A DNA stretch of 64,000 nucleotides from Mucilaginibacter terrenus (GCF_003432065.1 NZ_QWDE01000002.1:965392-1029391); one strand, 5' to 3'. Positions 25,804 to 36,147 are shown, counted from the stretch's first letter. Program-made: numbers and translations. Notes: a model not told the origin generated them from the letters alone.

Positions 25804-25980
25804 AAGTTCCTACTGCAATAAATTACTTAAAATCCTCCAAAAATTATCATTTTGTTAAATAGTAGGCGGCGTAAGTGCTGATTTAACACTTAGTTGATGA
25901 TTTAACTATCAAAAGGTAATCTTTCAAGAACTTTTGCTTAACACGTTTGCGGCACCTTCGCCCCAAACAAAAACGATCAC

Positions 25981-28900
25981 ATGTTAAGCGCAAACAAAGG
26001 TTTTCTAAGAAAATTATACCTATCAGGTATTTTCAGCGTGCTATTTGTACTTCAAACAATGGCACAAACAAACTTGGCCGGCATATCCGGTAAAGTAACA
26101 GGCCCTGGTGGCGAAGTTTTACCAAACGCCACTATCACCGTTAAAAACGAGTCGACAGGCTTCTCTATCAAATCAACCTCTAACTCTGCCGGCGCGTTCC
26201 TGTTAAAGGAACTTCCGCTGGGCTCACCTTACAGTATAACTGTAGAGGCTATGGGTATGACCGCTCAAAAGCAAACAGGATACTCGCTTAACCAGGGCGA
26301 CCTGCTGCAGGTAACCTTTGCTATGCAGAACAAGGTTAACGAACTAAACGTGGTAGAAATTAAATCGCCTGCGTTACGCAACAAGGTAGAAAATATAGGT
26401 TCCTCAACCGCAGTTACCGCAAAGGACATTGCTAAGCTACCCGTAAACGGACGTAACTTTAGCTCGCTGGCAGATCTTTCTCCACTAAGCGCGGGCAGCA
26501 GCCTCAACGGCCAGCTGGCATCGGCAACTAACTACACCATCGACGGTATGGCTGCACGCGGTACCATCTCCGGTGGTTTGCCAACCGGTGCTTACTCTAT
26601 ATCGCTGGAAGCGGTGAGGGAGTTCCAGGTGGTAACCAACCAGTATGATGTTACTTACGGTAATGCAGGTGGCGGTACTATCAGTACAGTAACTAAGTCG
26701 GGTACCAACGTATTATCCGGTAGCGCGTTCACTTACGGTCGTGCAAACTGGCTTTCCAGCCCGTATGGTCTTAACGGATTGAAACGTAACCAGTCGTTCT
26801 CTACTTACCAGTACGGGTTCTCTTTAGGCGGTCCTATCGTGAAAGACAAGGCACAGTTCTTTATAGCATGGGATCACCAGGCCGATTCACGCCCGCTATA
26901 CATTGCCAACATCCAGTCGGCAGATGATGAGAAACGCTACAATGTTACCCAGGCTACATTGGATAATTACTTGTCAATTGCCCGTTCTAAATATGGCGTG
27001 GCCAACACACCGCAGTTTGGCCAGTTTGATAAGTTTAAGAACACACACGCAGGCTTTGCCCGTATAGACTGGCAGATCAACTCCAAAAACTTGTTCACCA
27101 TTCGTGATAACTTTATTTACGATTTGGATAACCAGTCTGATGGCGACAACACATCCATCAATATTTACGAAGTATACAGCACCCGCAAGAGCATGAACAA
27201 CAGCATTATGGCATCTTTGCGTAGCATACTGAGCCCGACATTAACCAACGAGTTGAAAATTCAGCACTATTGGGAATACAATAAACTGTTTGCTAATAGT
27301 CAGCTACCTGCAGACAATATCCCGCGTGCTATTGTACAGAACATATCTTCTGCAGCGGCGGATGGTTCAACTTATACAACAGCTATACAATTAGGCGGTC
27401 AGCGTTATGGCGGCGACTACTTCAACAACAACGTAGTACAGCTTACTAATAACGTTTACTGGACCAAAGGCAAGTACAACTTTACCTTCGGTGGTGGTTT
27501 GTCGTTCACTAACCAAAACTCAATCTACGGCAGCGAGATAAATGGTCGATTTTACTTTACCGGCCTTACCAACTTTAATAACCTTACCCCATACCGTTAT
27601 GCAAGGGACATCTACACATCTGATGACAGGAATATAAAATTCAACATACTTGCCCCTAACCTTTATGCGCAGGTACAAACAACATTGTTCCCGGGTTTCG
27701 ACCTGACAGCTGGTGTTCGTTTAGACTACACCGACTACCTGGACAGGGCAAACTACAACCCGGTTGTTGACCGTACACTGGGCCTTAACACCTCCAACAA
27801 GCTTACCACCCTGCAGGTGCAGCCAAGGGTACAGGCTACCTGGGATGTTGGCCAGAACGGCAGGGACATTATCCGCGTAGGTGGTGGTATTTTAGGTTCA
27901 GCCTTGAACCCGTACTCCATGATTAACAATATGTTGTTTGATGGCAGCCACATCCTGAGTGTTGACCTTACCGGTAACCTGGTGCCAACGCCAAACTTTC
28001 CGGCATACCGTAAAGACCCAAATTCTGCTCCCGGTGCCGACCTACTGGCAAACGCCAACATACCTAAGCTGGCTACAATTAACATGAATGGTAAAGATGC
28101 TAAAGTGCCTACGGTTTATAAAGCTAACGCATCTTACTCGCACTTCTTTGCACAGAACTTCCGCGTAACCTTAAGCGGTTACTTAAGCCTTGGCCGTAAC
28201 AACTACACCTACCTGGACCAGAACATGGTTGACGCTCCTTACTTCCGCATAGCTGCTGAAGATAACAGGGGCGTGTATGTGCCTGCAAACACCATTGACG
28301 TTAAAAATGGCTCGGCCGACTGGACACAAGGCCGTAAGACTACCGAGGTAGGCCGCGTGCTGGAGCTGCAGAGCATAGGCAGGGTGAACCAGATGGCTTT
28401 TGTTATGGATGCTTATTACAGGTACTACAAACAGGGCGAGATTTCGGTATCATACACCTGGAACCAAACTAAAGACAATACCTCATACAATGGTAACGTA
28501 GCCAACACTGCCACGCTGAACCAGTATGTAAAAGATGATCCGCGTAACCTTGGTCCGCTAAGCTACTCTGATAACCACTTCCGTAGCAAGATAGTTGCTT
28601 ATGGCAGCTCGCCAACCTTCCATGGCTTTAGCGCAGGTGTAAGGTTCTCTGGCCTTGCCGGTACCCGTTATTCAATGGTGGTGAATGGTAACGTTAACGG
28701 CGACTTTGTTGCCAGCAACGACCTTGCTTACATATACGACCCGAATGCTGCGTCTACACCGCAATACCTTAAGGATGGTATCAATGCTATCCTGAACAAC
28801 CCTAAGGTAGAGGAGAGCATGAAAACGTACATCCGCAACAGCTTTGGCAAAATTGCTGAACGTAACGGAGGTGTGAATCCTTTTTATGGCGTAGTTGATT

Positions 28901-29154
28901 TACGATTGCTTAAAAAACTAAATATCTACAAGAAACAGTACCTTGAGCTATCTGTCGATTTGTTCAACGTAGCCAACCTGCTTAACAAGGAGTGGGGCGT
29001 AAACCACAACGTTGGTACAACATCGGTATACACTATCAAGAACTTTGATGCTGCTGCTAAACAGTACGGGTACTCAGTTAATACTAATGCTGGTGTATCA
29101 AACCTGAGCGGTAACCCTTACCAGTTCCAAATTGGTGTGAGATACGGCTTCTAA
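25981..29154 (+). CDS. TonB-dependent receptor, Oar-like
   Basis: Outer-membrane receptor of 1057 residues. Signal peptide ends near TMAQ (about 29). An N-terminal carboxypeptidase-regulatory-like/CnaB domain (about 33-112, ISGKVTGPGGEVLPNATITV) comes before the plug (about 115-230: NKVENIGSSTAVTAKDIAKLPVNGRNFSSL and the YTIDGMAARG segment), then a large barrel ending in PYQFQIGVRYGF, with a terminal aromatic residue as for BamA recognition. This layout matches Oar-type TonB-dependent receptors of Bacteroidota. No SusD partner is next to it and the ligand is unknown. Confidence 0.92.
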   Translation: MLSANKGFLRKLYLSGIFSVLFVLQTMAQTNLAGISGKVTGPGGEVLPNATITVKNESTGFSIKSTSNSAGAFLLKELPLGSPYSITVEAMGMTAQKQTGYSLNQGDLLQVTFAMQNKVNELNVVEIKSPALRNKVENIGSSTAVTAKDIAKLPVNGRNFSSLADLSPLSAGSSLNGQLASATNYTIDGMAARGTISGGLPTGAYSISLEAVREFQVVTNQYDVTYGNAGGGTISTVTKSGTNVLSGSAFTYGRANWLSSPYGLNGLKRNQSFSTYQYGFSLGGPIVKDKAQFFIAWDHQADSRPLYIANIQSADDEKRYNVTQATLDNYLSIARSKYGVANTPQFGQFDKFKNTHAGFARIDWQINSKNLFTIRDNFIYDLDNQSDGDNTSINIYEVYSTRKSMNNSIMASLRSILSPTLTNELKIQHYWEYNKLFANSQLPADNIPRAIVQNISSAAADGSTYTTAIQLGGQRYGGDYFNNNVVQLTNNVYWTKGKYNFTFGGGLSFTNQNSIYGSEINGRFYFTGLTNFNNLTPYRYARDIYTSDDRNIKFNILAPNLYAQVQTTLFPGFDLTAGVRLDYTDYLDRANYNPVVDRTLGLNTSNKLTTLQVQPRVQATWDVGQNGRDIIRVGGGILGSALNPYSMINNMLFDGSHILSVDLTGNLVPTPNFPAYRKDPNSAPGADLLANANIPKLATINMNGKDAKVPTVYKANASYSHFFAQNFRVTLSGYLSLGRNNYTYLDQNMVDAPYFRIAAEDNRGVYVPANTIDVKNGSADWTQGRKTTEVGRVLELQSIGRVNQMAFVMDAYYRYYKQGEISVSYTWNQTKDNTSYNGNVANTATLNQYVKDDPRNLGPLSYSDNHFRSKIVAYGSSPTFHGFSAGVRFSGLAGTRYSMVVNGNVNGDFVASNDLAYIYDPNAASTPQYLKDGINAILNNPKVEESMKTYIRNSFGKIAERNGGVNPFYGVVDLRLLKKLNIYKKQYLELSVDLFNVANLLNKEWGVNHNVGTTSVYTIKNFDAAAKQYGYSVNTNAGVSNLSGNPYQFQIGVRYGF

Positions 29155-29516
29155 ACAGTAAGCTAATAATACCAGCGGGGCTGCTCATTTAAGAGCAGCC
29201 CCGCTTTGTTTGATAGAGACAGCCGCTGTCACATTCCTGTTGCACTAATTTCCTTTTACCTCAATATCTTTCTTGTAAATTAATCTTTAGCATTACCTGC
29301 ATGGTTAACATATAGTTAACATAAACATAATGAAAGTATAACTACCTTCTTTATAGTATTTAAATTATTGTATATCAAATGTTTATGGCGTAAATTTTAC
29401 TTCTAAAATCCGCTCTGACCGCCGGTAAGGCGCTCCCTTATTTTCTATCTCTGTTAATGTCCTCACCTTTGCGCCTGATTAAACCCAGGCTTACAATAAG
29501 ATACTATAACAGCGAT
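29155..29516. other. Intergenic region between the two TonB receptors
   Basis: Starts with an intrinsic terminator (29174-29205). The middle part is AT-rich and holds no open frame. CACCTTTG at 29464-29471 is one base from the TAnnTTTG consensus and is a possible -7 element for the next gene, 45 nt before its ATG at 29517. Nothing else is seen. Confidence 0.6.
29174..29211 (+). terminator. Intrinsic terminator after first TonB receptor
   Basis: AGCGGGGCTGCTC (29174-29186) and GAGCAGCCCCGCT (29193-29205) form a perfect 13-bp GC-rich stem with a 6-nt loop, followed by TTGTTT. Confidence 0.85.
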
Positions 29517-32303
29517 ATGAATAAACTTCTACAGCTCCTTTTTCCCCTACTATTTTGTGCGATAGCTGCAAACGCAGGCAATATAAAAGGCCACGTATAT
29601 GATAAAAAAACCGGCGAGCCGCTTGTTGGTGCGACCGTCACTTTAGATAAAGCAAATAAAGCCACAAGCACCGGTCTGGACGGCTCATTCGAATTAAAGA
29701 ACGTACCCGAAGGCGCTGCTAGCCTGCGCGTTTCGTACATAACATACAAAACAGTTTCGCGCGAGGTAAATGTAACATCGGCCACCACAACAATAAAAAT
29801 ATACCTTGAACCCGGCGGTAAGGACCTGCAGGAGGTGACTGTGCGCGCCAGCAATGTTAACGGAGCCAGCGACAGGGACGCACGCCGGATAGAGCAAAAC
29901 GCTAATCAGGTGATGAACATTGTTTCGGGCAAAGCCATTGAGGTGTCGCCTGATCTTACTGTAGCCAACGTTATGCAGCGTGTTTCAGGGGTATCCATCG
30001 AGCGTAATAGCAACGGCGATGGCCAGTATGCTATACTGCGTGGTATGGACAAACGCTATAACTACACGCTGGTGAACGGCGTAAAAATTCCTAGTCCTGA
30101 TAACAGGTACCGTTACGTACCGCTGGACCTTTTCCCATCAGACCTGCTGGACCGTTTAGAGGTTTACAAAACCCTTACGCCAAACCTGGAAGGTGATGCG
30201 GTTGGCGGCGTGGTTAACATGGTGATGAAGAACGCGCCGGATCACTTCCAGATAAATGCTAATATAGCAGGCGGTTATAATCAATTATTTTTCGACCGTA
30301 ACTTTACCAGCTACGATGCATCAGGCATTAGCCACAAATCGCCTTATGAAATAAACGGCCGTACTTACAACGCAACTCAAAATGATTTTGCAAAAGGAAC
30401 GCTCGACTACACCTCCAAAAAGCCGGCACCCAATGTGGTTGGCAGCATGTCTATCGGTCAGCGTTTCTTTGATAGTAAACTGGGCATTATAGTAGCGGGC
30501 AGCTACCAGAACACCTACCGTGGCAGCAACAGCACGTTCTACAATTCATCTGTTGATGCAACCGATACTTATGCCAAGATCACGAGCCAAAGCTACCGCG
30601 AGTATTCCGAGCAGCAGAAACGTTTAGGCTTGCACGGAAAAGTTGATTATGTTTTTGACAAGAACAACAAGATTAGCCTGTACAATGTGTACGTAAACCT
30701 TAAAAATCAGCAGCTGCGCGATCAGGTAAATACCACCTACAACAACATCTACACAGCAAGCGGCGGTGACAATGCCGAGCTGGTTTACAGCACCCGCAGC
30801 AGGTTAACAGAGCAACAGATATACAACACCACGCTGCATGGCGATCATAAGTTTTTTGACAGCAAGTTTAAAGTACAATGGTCTGGTGTGTATTCATCAG
30901 CTCAAAACGAAGTTCCGGATAATACTACGATAAGCTTGAACGGCTTACGCACCAATGGGGTGGATACTCGTTTGTCGCTGGTGAACACCAACCCGGTTGA
31001 GCGCCGCTGGGAACGCAATACAGATGAAGACAAAGCCGGTTACCTGGATTTGACTTACACTGTTAAAAGCGGCGAAAACAAGATAGACTTTATGGCCGGC
31101 GGTTTATACCGCGATAAGCAACGCAGCAGCTTCTTTAACAAATACAACCTCTTTACGCCGCTTAAAGCTGATGGTAAAGCACCATTATACGGAGTAGATT
31201 TCCAGAACTACACCGATCTTAACCTTACGGTAAGCAACCCTCAAGGTGGTGTGGCCAACTCACTTACCTATGATGCTTCGGAGAAAACCGGCGCAGGTTA
31301 TGGCATGTTTAAACTTACCTCAACTAAGCTGGAGGTAATTGCAGGTGCAAGGGTAGAGCATACCGATCAGGGTTATAGCCTGTTGTTCCCGCAGGGTGAA
31401 TCGCGCCCTACTGGTAGCCAGGTGTACACCGATGTTTTGCCAAGTGCAACAGTTAAGTACCACCTTACAGATAAAGCGCAGTTGCATGCATCGTATTACA
31501 AGGCACTAAACCGTCCTGGTTTTTATGAGATAGTACCAAGTAAGGTAGTGAACGAAGAATACGAGGAACGTGGTAACCCGGACCTTAAACGTTCCCTTGC
31601 AGACAACTACGATCTGCGTTACGAATTATTCCCGGGTGCGTCAGAACAGTTATTGGTAGGCGCGTTCTACAAACGCATAAAAGACCCTATTGAATACACT
31701 TTCCAGCCGGATGCAGTTCGCGGTCAGGATATTTATTACACACCGGGCAACTTTGGTACAGCCAACAACTACGGCGCGGAGATAGATTATATTAAGTTCT
31801 TCAATAAAATTGGTGTTAAAGCTAACTACACCTACACGCATTCACGTATTACTACCCCAAAAACGTCAAGAAGGATAAACTCTGCAACAGGCGACATCGA
31901 ACCCTTCCTGGTAAATCAGTCACGCCCGCTTTATGGACAGTCTGAGCACATTGCAAACCTATCTGTGCTGTACAAGGACACGAAACATGGCTGGGATGTG
32001 CAGTTGGCAGGCGCTTACACCGGTCCGCGTATCAATACCGTATCGCAGTTCCTCAACAACGATTTATGGCAGAAAGGCTTTATACAGGTAGATGCCTCAG
32101 CCGAGAAACGCTTCAGGAACAACGTCAGCGTATTTGTAAAAGCAGGTAACATTGTGAACACACCTGCCAAGCTTTACATAAAAGGTACAAACCCCGCCAA
32201 TAATGATATTAAAGAAAAGCTGGTATCTAACGGGCAGACTTTGATACGCGCCGATTATTACGGACAAAGCTATTTGCTGGGTGTGAGATATAAGTTCAAC
32301 TAA
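29517..32303 (+). CDS. TonB-dependent receptor with carboxypeptidase-like domain
   Basis: From ATG 29517 a 928-residue outer-membrane receptor with a signal peptide (KLLQLLFPLLFCAIAANA). An N-terminal carboxypeptidase-regulatory-like domain (about 20-105, IKGHVYDKKTGEPLVGATV) is followed by a plug with NVMQRVSGVSIERN, LRGMDKRYNYTLVNGVKI and LEGDAVGGVVNMVMK, then a barrel ending in YLLGVRYKFN. The plug motifs are those of the siderophore/oligosaccharide-receptor group rather than SusC. The next gene (beta-helix lipoprotein) starts 28 nt downstream and is probably co-transcribed, so the two may form an uptake complex. Earlier starts at 29457 give a non-signal N-terminus. Confidence 0.92.
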   Translation: MNKLLQLLFPLLFCAIAANAGNIKGHVYDKKTGEPLVGATVTLDKANKATSTGLDGSFELKNVPEGAASLRVSYITYKTVSREVNVTSATTTIKIYLEPGGKDLQEVTVRASNVNGASDRDARRIEQNANQVMNIVSGKAIEVSPDLTVANVMQRVSGVSIERNSNGDGQYAILRGMDKRYNYTLVNGVKIPSPDNRYRYVPLDLFPSDLLDRLEVYKTLTPNLEGDAVGGVVNMVMKNAPDHFQINANIAGGYNQLFFDRNFTSYDASGISHKSPYEINGRTYNATQNDFAKGTLDYTSKKPAPNVVGSMSIGQRFFDSKLGIIVAGSYQNTYRGSNSTFYNSSVDATDTYAKITSQSYREYSEQQKRLGLHGKVDYVFDKNNKISLYNVYVNLKNQQLRDQVNTTYNNIYTASGGDNAELVYSTRSRLTEQQIYNTTLHGDHKFFDSKFKVQWSGVYSSAQNEVPDNTTISLNGLRTNGVDTRLSLVNTNPVERRWERNTDEDKAGYLDLTYTVKSGENKIDFMAGGLYRDKQRSSFFNKYNLFTPLKADGKAPLYGVDFQNYTDLNLTVSNPQGGVANSLTYDASEKTGAGYGMFKLTSTKLEVIAGARVEHTDQGYSLLFPQGESRPTGSQVYTDVLPSATVKYHLTDKAQLHASYYKALNRPGFYEIVPSKVVNEEYEERGNPDLKRSLADNYDLRYELFPGASEQLLVGAFYKRIKDPIEYTFQPDAVRGQDIYYTPGNFGTANNYGAEIDYIKFFNKIGVKANYTYTHSRITTPKTSRRINSATGDIEPFLVNQSRPLYGQSEHIANLSVLYKDTKHGWDVQLAGAYTGPRINTVSQFLNNDLWQKGFIQVDASAEKRFRNNVSVFVKAGNIVNTPAKLYIKGTNPANNDIKEKLVSNGQTLIRADYYGQSYLLGVRYKFN

Positions 32304-32331
32304 GGGTAAGACATCATTTAAGAAGAGAGAT

Positions 32332-33594
32332 ATGAAATTGAAACAGATATTAGCAGCGTTAGCAATAAGCGCAGTAGCCTTAAGCGGCTGCGAGAAGGCC
32401 AACAAGTATGTAGATACCACACCTGAGAACGGTTCCGCAATTGGAGAGGTATCCGGCGTATGGACAAAGAACAGCGTTCATGAAATTAAAGGTGATATTA
32501 TTATACCGGAGGGAAAAAGCCTTACAATAGAAGAAGGTGTAACCGTATTAATGGATGTAACTGCCAAGCCGGAGATTGTTGTTAAGGGTAATTTATACTC
32601 GTTAGGTACCGTTGATAAACCAATAAAGTTTACGGTAAGTGATGCTTACCGCACTGCTGAAAATAAGTTTGGCAAACTGTGGGGCGGCATACTTGCTGCG
32701 CCAACCTGTGCCGAACTGGTGCTGGACCACACTATTATAGAGTACGGCGGAGCAACCACGTCAGATGCATCAACATCTGTAAAGATGGGCTTATACAAAG
32801 CAGTTGCCGGTGAGAACCTGCCTGCGCTTTGGTTCTCTAATGTGAACGGAAAGCTTGTGGTTGTGAACAGCACCTTCCGCAATTTACAGGAAGACTGTAC
32901 TTACATTGAGGGTGGCAAGATCATCTTTTCGAACAATACCTTCTACACTACAGGTGTAAGCGGTGGCGAGGCCATGAACTTTAAATCGGGCTGCTTGGCC
33001 GACGTTGCTTACAATGTTGTTTACAGCACCAATACCAACGCGCTAAAGCTATCAAATGCGGGCGACCGTACCCCACAGGCATACATTATTGCCTACAACA
33101 ACACTATGGTGAACACGGGTTGGAGAAGGCCGACGGCTAAAGGTGGTTCAGTATGGCTCGAAGCTACTGTGCGTGCCGATCTTTACAATAACCTTTTCGC
33201 AAACACCCGTTTTGGTGTGAAACGCGATCCGAAGAAACCGGAAGACAACCGCAGTAAATACAGCAACAACTACTACTATGGTTATGATCAGGCTACAGTT
33301 GATCAGTTCCAGCCGGGCAAGAACGACGTGATTGCCGGTGTTAATGATGTAAAAGGCACAAAGGCTGGTGAAAACGATCCTAAATTTGTGAACTATCCGT
33401 TAACCACTGCGGTAAGTAACGCTGATTACGACACCAATTGGGATTTTCACTTGCAGGGGAGTTCACCGGCGTTGAACAAGGGCACGCTGAACTTTACCCG
33501 CCATCACAAAGCAGGTATTACCCTTACCAATGGTATAACCTATACATCGCCAGAACCTGCGCTGTATGTTGGGGCGTTTGGTACCAAATTCTAA
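32332..33594 (+). CDS. Lipoprotein with right-handed beta-helix
   Basis: A 420-residue lipoprotein: signal ending in lipobox ALSGC (Cys19). After a short linker the sequence shows repeated beta-strand rungs (DIIIPEGKSLTIEEGVTVLMD, EIVVKGNLYSLGTVDKPIKFT, LVLDHTIIEYGGA, LVVVNSTFRNL), as in right-handed parallel beta-helix proteins such as pectate lyases, but no polysaccharide-lyase active-site residues can be pointed out. It follows the TonB receptor gene directly (28 nt). It may be a surface-exposed ligand-binding partner of the receptor, in a role like that of SusD; this is inference from order and lipidation. Confidence 0.8.
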   Translation: MKLKQILAALAISAVALSGCEKANKYVDTTPENGSAIGEVSGVWTKNSVHEIKGDIIIPEGKSLTIEEGVTVLMDVTAKPEIVVKGNLYSLGTVDKPIKFTVSDAYRTAENKFGKLWGGILAAPTCAELVLDHTIIEYGGATTSDASTSVKMGLYKAVAGENLPALWFSNVNGKLVVVNSTFRNLQEDCTYIEGGKIIFSNNTFYTTGVSGGEAMNFKSGCLADVAYNVVYSTNTNALKLSNAGDRTPQAYIIAYNNTMVNTGWRRPTAKGGSVWLEATVRADLYNNLFANTRFGVKRDPKKPEDNRSKYSNNYYYGYDQATVDQFQPGKNDVIAGVNDVKGTKAGENDPKFVNYPLTTAVSNADYDTNWDFHLQGSSPALNKGTLNFTRHHKAGITLTNGITYTSPEPALYVGAFGTKF

Positions 33595-33624
33595 AGAACC
33601 ACAAACAAAACTGAATAACTGGAG

Positions 33625-33654
33625 GCCGGCAAGTAGTTGCCGGCTTTTCTTTTT
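33625..33654 (+). terminator. Intrinsic terminator after beta-helix lipoprotein
   Basis: GCCGGCAA (33625-33632), GTAG loop, TTGCCGGC (33637-33644), then TTTTCTTTTT. It also touches the stop codon of the convergent minus-strand gene. Confidence 0.85.
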
Positions 33655-34258
33655 AATGCTTCTTTCCGCCTGCGAACTTTTGCTCGCCTGCTTCTATTTT
33701 CAGTGGCAGCTTGTTTTCATCCGGCGGTTTTGGGCAGGAGTAACCGCTGCTGAATGCGCAATAGGGATTGTATGCTTTGTTAAAGTCGAGCACCAGCATG
33801 TTGTTCTTAATGTCCTGTGTACTCAGGTCAATATACCTGCCGCCGTCGTAGGTTTCGGCGCCGTTTGTGTCATCAGTAAAGGGCAGGAATAGGTAATTGG
33901 CGTACTGCGGTATTTTGGCAAGTGCCGTGCTTTTGTACAGGGTAAGTTGCAGGGGCTTTCCTTTAAGTGTAAACTTCAGGGTAGCGTATCGTACATACTC
34001 GCTTTGGGTGCCGCTGAATACCGGCATCATAAACAACGCTTCGTTATTTAGTACCTCCACCTGAGCGGTAACCCGGTAAGTGCTGTCGGCGTCGTAAAAA
34101 CGTAAAAGCGCCAGGTCTTCCTTTTTCAACGGAGAACGTGCATCGCTCAAAAAGTCGGCCTTATACTTGTTCCGGAACTCTTCTATTTGTGTTTTATGGT
34201 CCTGTGCAAAGCCGTTGATGCAAAGCATCGCAAAAAAGATAAAAAGGAGATTCTTCAT
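33653..34258 (-). CDS. DUF1684 secreted protein
   Basis: A 201-residue protein with a signal peptide (LFIFFAMLCINGFAQ). The body fits DUF1684: YLFLPFTDDTNGAETYDGGRY, then LDFNKAYNPYCAFSSGYSCPKPPDENKLPLKIEAGE. The closing Cys-containing segment and the acidic ETYDGGRYIDL motif are the conserved core. Biochemical role unknown for the family. It lies 24 nt after the LTA-synthase-like gene on the same strand and may be transcribed with it. Confidence 0.88.
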   Translation of the reverse strand: MKNLLFIFFAMLCINGFAQDHKTQIEEFRNKYKADFLSDARSPLKKEDLALLRFYDADSTYRVTAQVEVLNNEALFMMPVFSGTQSEYVRYATLKFTLKGKPLQLTLYKSTALAKIPQYANYLFLPFTDDTNGAETYDGGRYIDLSTQDIKNNMLVLDFNKAYNPYCAFSSGYSCPKPPDENKLPLKIEAGEQKFAGGKKH

Positions 34259-34281
34259 AGTTTTAGCTTGATGATGATCTG

Positions 34282-36147
34282 TTAATACTTCATGTATTCG
34301 GTAAATACCTGCTGCAAAAAGGCTTTACCATACAACAGCGTGCTATCTATTGTGGCCTGGGGTAGTTTACGGTTTTCTACGTAACTTATCCGCTTGCCGG
34401 CATTATCATAGGTGACAGCCTGCTGTGGTGTTTTAAAGCCCATTCCGTTGTCCCAATCGAAAAAGGCAAATGGCTTGCTGTACGGGTTCAGCAGGTTTTT
34501 AGACCACTTAAATTGTTTATGCGGAATGTTTAACTGTGCCAGCAGGGTGGCTGCCATATCGGTTTGCCCGCCCAGTTTGTTTATGTGTTTGCCGCGGTAT
34601 GCTGGTTTTATCACATCACCAAAAAACAACATCGGGATGTGGTACTTGCGTGGGTTATACGGTTCCGAATGATCCAGCGGAAGACGGTGACCGTGGTCTG
34701 CAATCAACACAAACAAAGTATTTTTGTACCAGGGTTGTTTCTTGGCCAGGTCGAAATACTCCTTCAGGCTCGCATCGGTGTAATAAGCTGTACTGCGGAA
34801 CTTATTGGGCAGGTCTTCGCCGGGAAAGTGTGGTTTCACCGGGACTTCAAAGGGCTCGTGATTGCTAAGGGTTTGCACATAGCTGAAGAAAGGCTGCTGC
34901 TGCCCGGTAAGATATTGCACGTTACGCTTCAGCAGTACATCGTCATGCGCCCCCCACTTGGAGTTCATCTCTTTGGCAGCAAAGTTCTGCTTGTCTACAA
35001 TCTCTTTAATGTGGTGGCTTAGCAGGTAAGCCCGAAAGTTCATAAATTCGCTTTCACCGCCGTAAAAATAGGAGGTATGGTAATGCTCATCTGCAAATAC
35101 ACTGCTTAGTGCGGGCAAATGTTCCTGCCGTGCATTATCAATCACGATGGTGCGAAGGGCCTGCGACGGAAAGGCGCTCATAATGCCGATCATGCCTTTA
35201 TCAGTACGGTCGCTGGTGGCGTAAATACTGTCGAACAGCACGCCTTGTTTTATAAACTGCTCAAAGTTTGGCGCGTCCCCCTTTTCACCGCCGAGCGACG
35301 CGATCAGGTCTGCAGTAAAACTTTCCAGCTGAAAAATTACCACGTTTGGCCTTGTGGTGGTCAGCAGCATTTCGGTGGTGTCTTTTTTAACCGCGTACAT
35401 GCTGTCCACCAATGCAGCCGCTTTGTCAGCAGGCATAAAAAGGTAAGGATTCTCCGGGTTCTGCACGCTTTCAGTGGTATTTTGCAGCAGGTTCCATTCG
35501 GTGTTTAAGGCACATTGGTTTAGTATAGGCTTATCGCTAAAATAGGCGTTGCTCTGGCTCATGGGGGCCAGCTGCAGCCCACCGCGAATAACTACCAGGT
35601 TAAGCCCGAACAGCACCACAAATATTAGCGGCTTGGCTATAAACGGAACAGATGGCTTTCTGAATTTGTAATCTATAATGTATTCTGACAGTAAAGCACC
35701 TGTTACCAGCAGGCCTATACCAATACTTAAACTAAGTGCGATAGGAGATGAGCTGCTGGAAGCCAATCCTTCTTTAGGCGCATCAAAAAAGTTAGCAAAC
35801 ACCCGGTACGTAACCTTGGTGCCCCATTCCCGGAAGATATTGAGATTTACGATGGCTATTAAGGCTATCAAAAATAGCACGGTATATACATACACCCTAA
35901 GCCATACCGGTTTAATGTGCTTCTTAAAAAACCAGCCAATACCAAACACCAGGAGGGGGATAACAGCGATGTATCCCGCGGCAGATGCATCCATCCGCAT
36001 GCCATACAAGTAGGCTTGCAGCACTTCGCCGGCGCTTACGCCGCGCAGGTTATCCTTAAAGTAAAGTACAAATGCAGTTCGGGTAAAAACGCCGAACAAA
36101 GTCCAGAATAAAAGGAAGCGGCAAAAGCTGATCAGGGTTTTTAACAT
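34282..36147 (-). CDS. LTA-synthase-like sulfatase-family membrane enzyme
   Basis: A 621-residue membrane protein with five N-terminal helices (to about residue 190) and a large extracytoplasmic domain of the alkaline-phosphatase/sulfatase superfamily. The metal and nucleophile region reads VIFQLESFTADLIASLGG, followed by YATSDRTDKGMIGIMSAFPSQ with the likely catalytic threonine; later metal ligands are in LIADHGHRLP. Similar to lipoteichoic acid synthases and phosphoglycerol/phosphoethanolamine transferases. In a Gram-negative organism it more likely modifies membrane glycans or lipids with phosphoglycerol- or phosphoethanolamine-type groups. Substrate not determinable. Confidence 0.9.
   Translation of the reverse strand: MLKTLISFCRFLLFWTLFGVFTRTAFVLYFKDNLRGVSAGEVLQAYLYGMRMDASAAGYIAVIPLLVFGIGWFFKKHIKPVWLRVYVYTVLFLIALIAIVNLNIFREWGTKVTYRVFANFFDAPKEGLASSSSSPIALSLSIGIGLLVTGALLSEYIIDYKFRKPSVPFIAKPLIFVVLFGLNLVVIRGGLQLAPMSQSNAYFSDKPILNQCALNTEWNLLQNTTESVQNPENPYLFMPADKAAALVDSMYAVKKDTTEMLLTTTRPNVVIFQLESFTADLIASLGGEKGDAPNFEQFIKQGVLFDSIYATSDRTDKGMIGIMSAFPSQALRTIVIDNARQEHLPALSSVFADEHYHTSYFYGGESEFMNFRAYLLSHHIKEIVDKQNFAAKEMNSKWGAHDDVLLKRNVQYLTGQQQPFFSYVQTLSNHEPFEVPVKPHFPGEDLPNKFRSTAYYTDASLKEYFDLAKKQPWYKNTLFVLIADHGHRLPLDHSEPYNPRKYHIPMLFFGDVIKPAYRGKHINKLGGQTDMAATLLAQLNIPHKQFKWSKNLLNPYSKPFAFFDWDNGMGFKTPQQAVTYDNAGKRISYVENRKLPQATIDSTLLYGKAFLQQVFTEYMKY

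Noticed and set aside
34412..35508. Several 86-152-residue + strand frames inside the LTA-synthase-like gene.
   Set aside because: They lie antisense to a gene with clear catalytic motifs and show no protein-like pattern.
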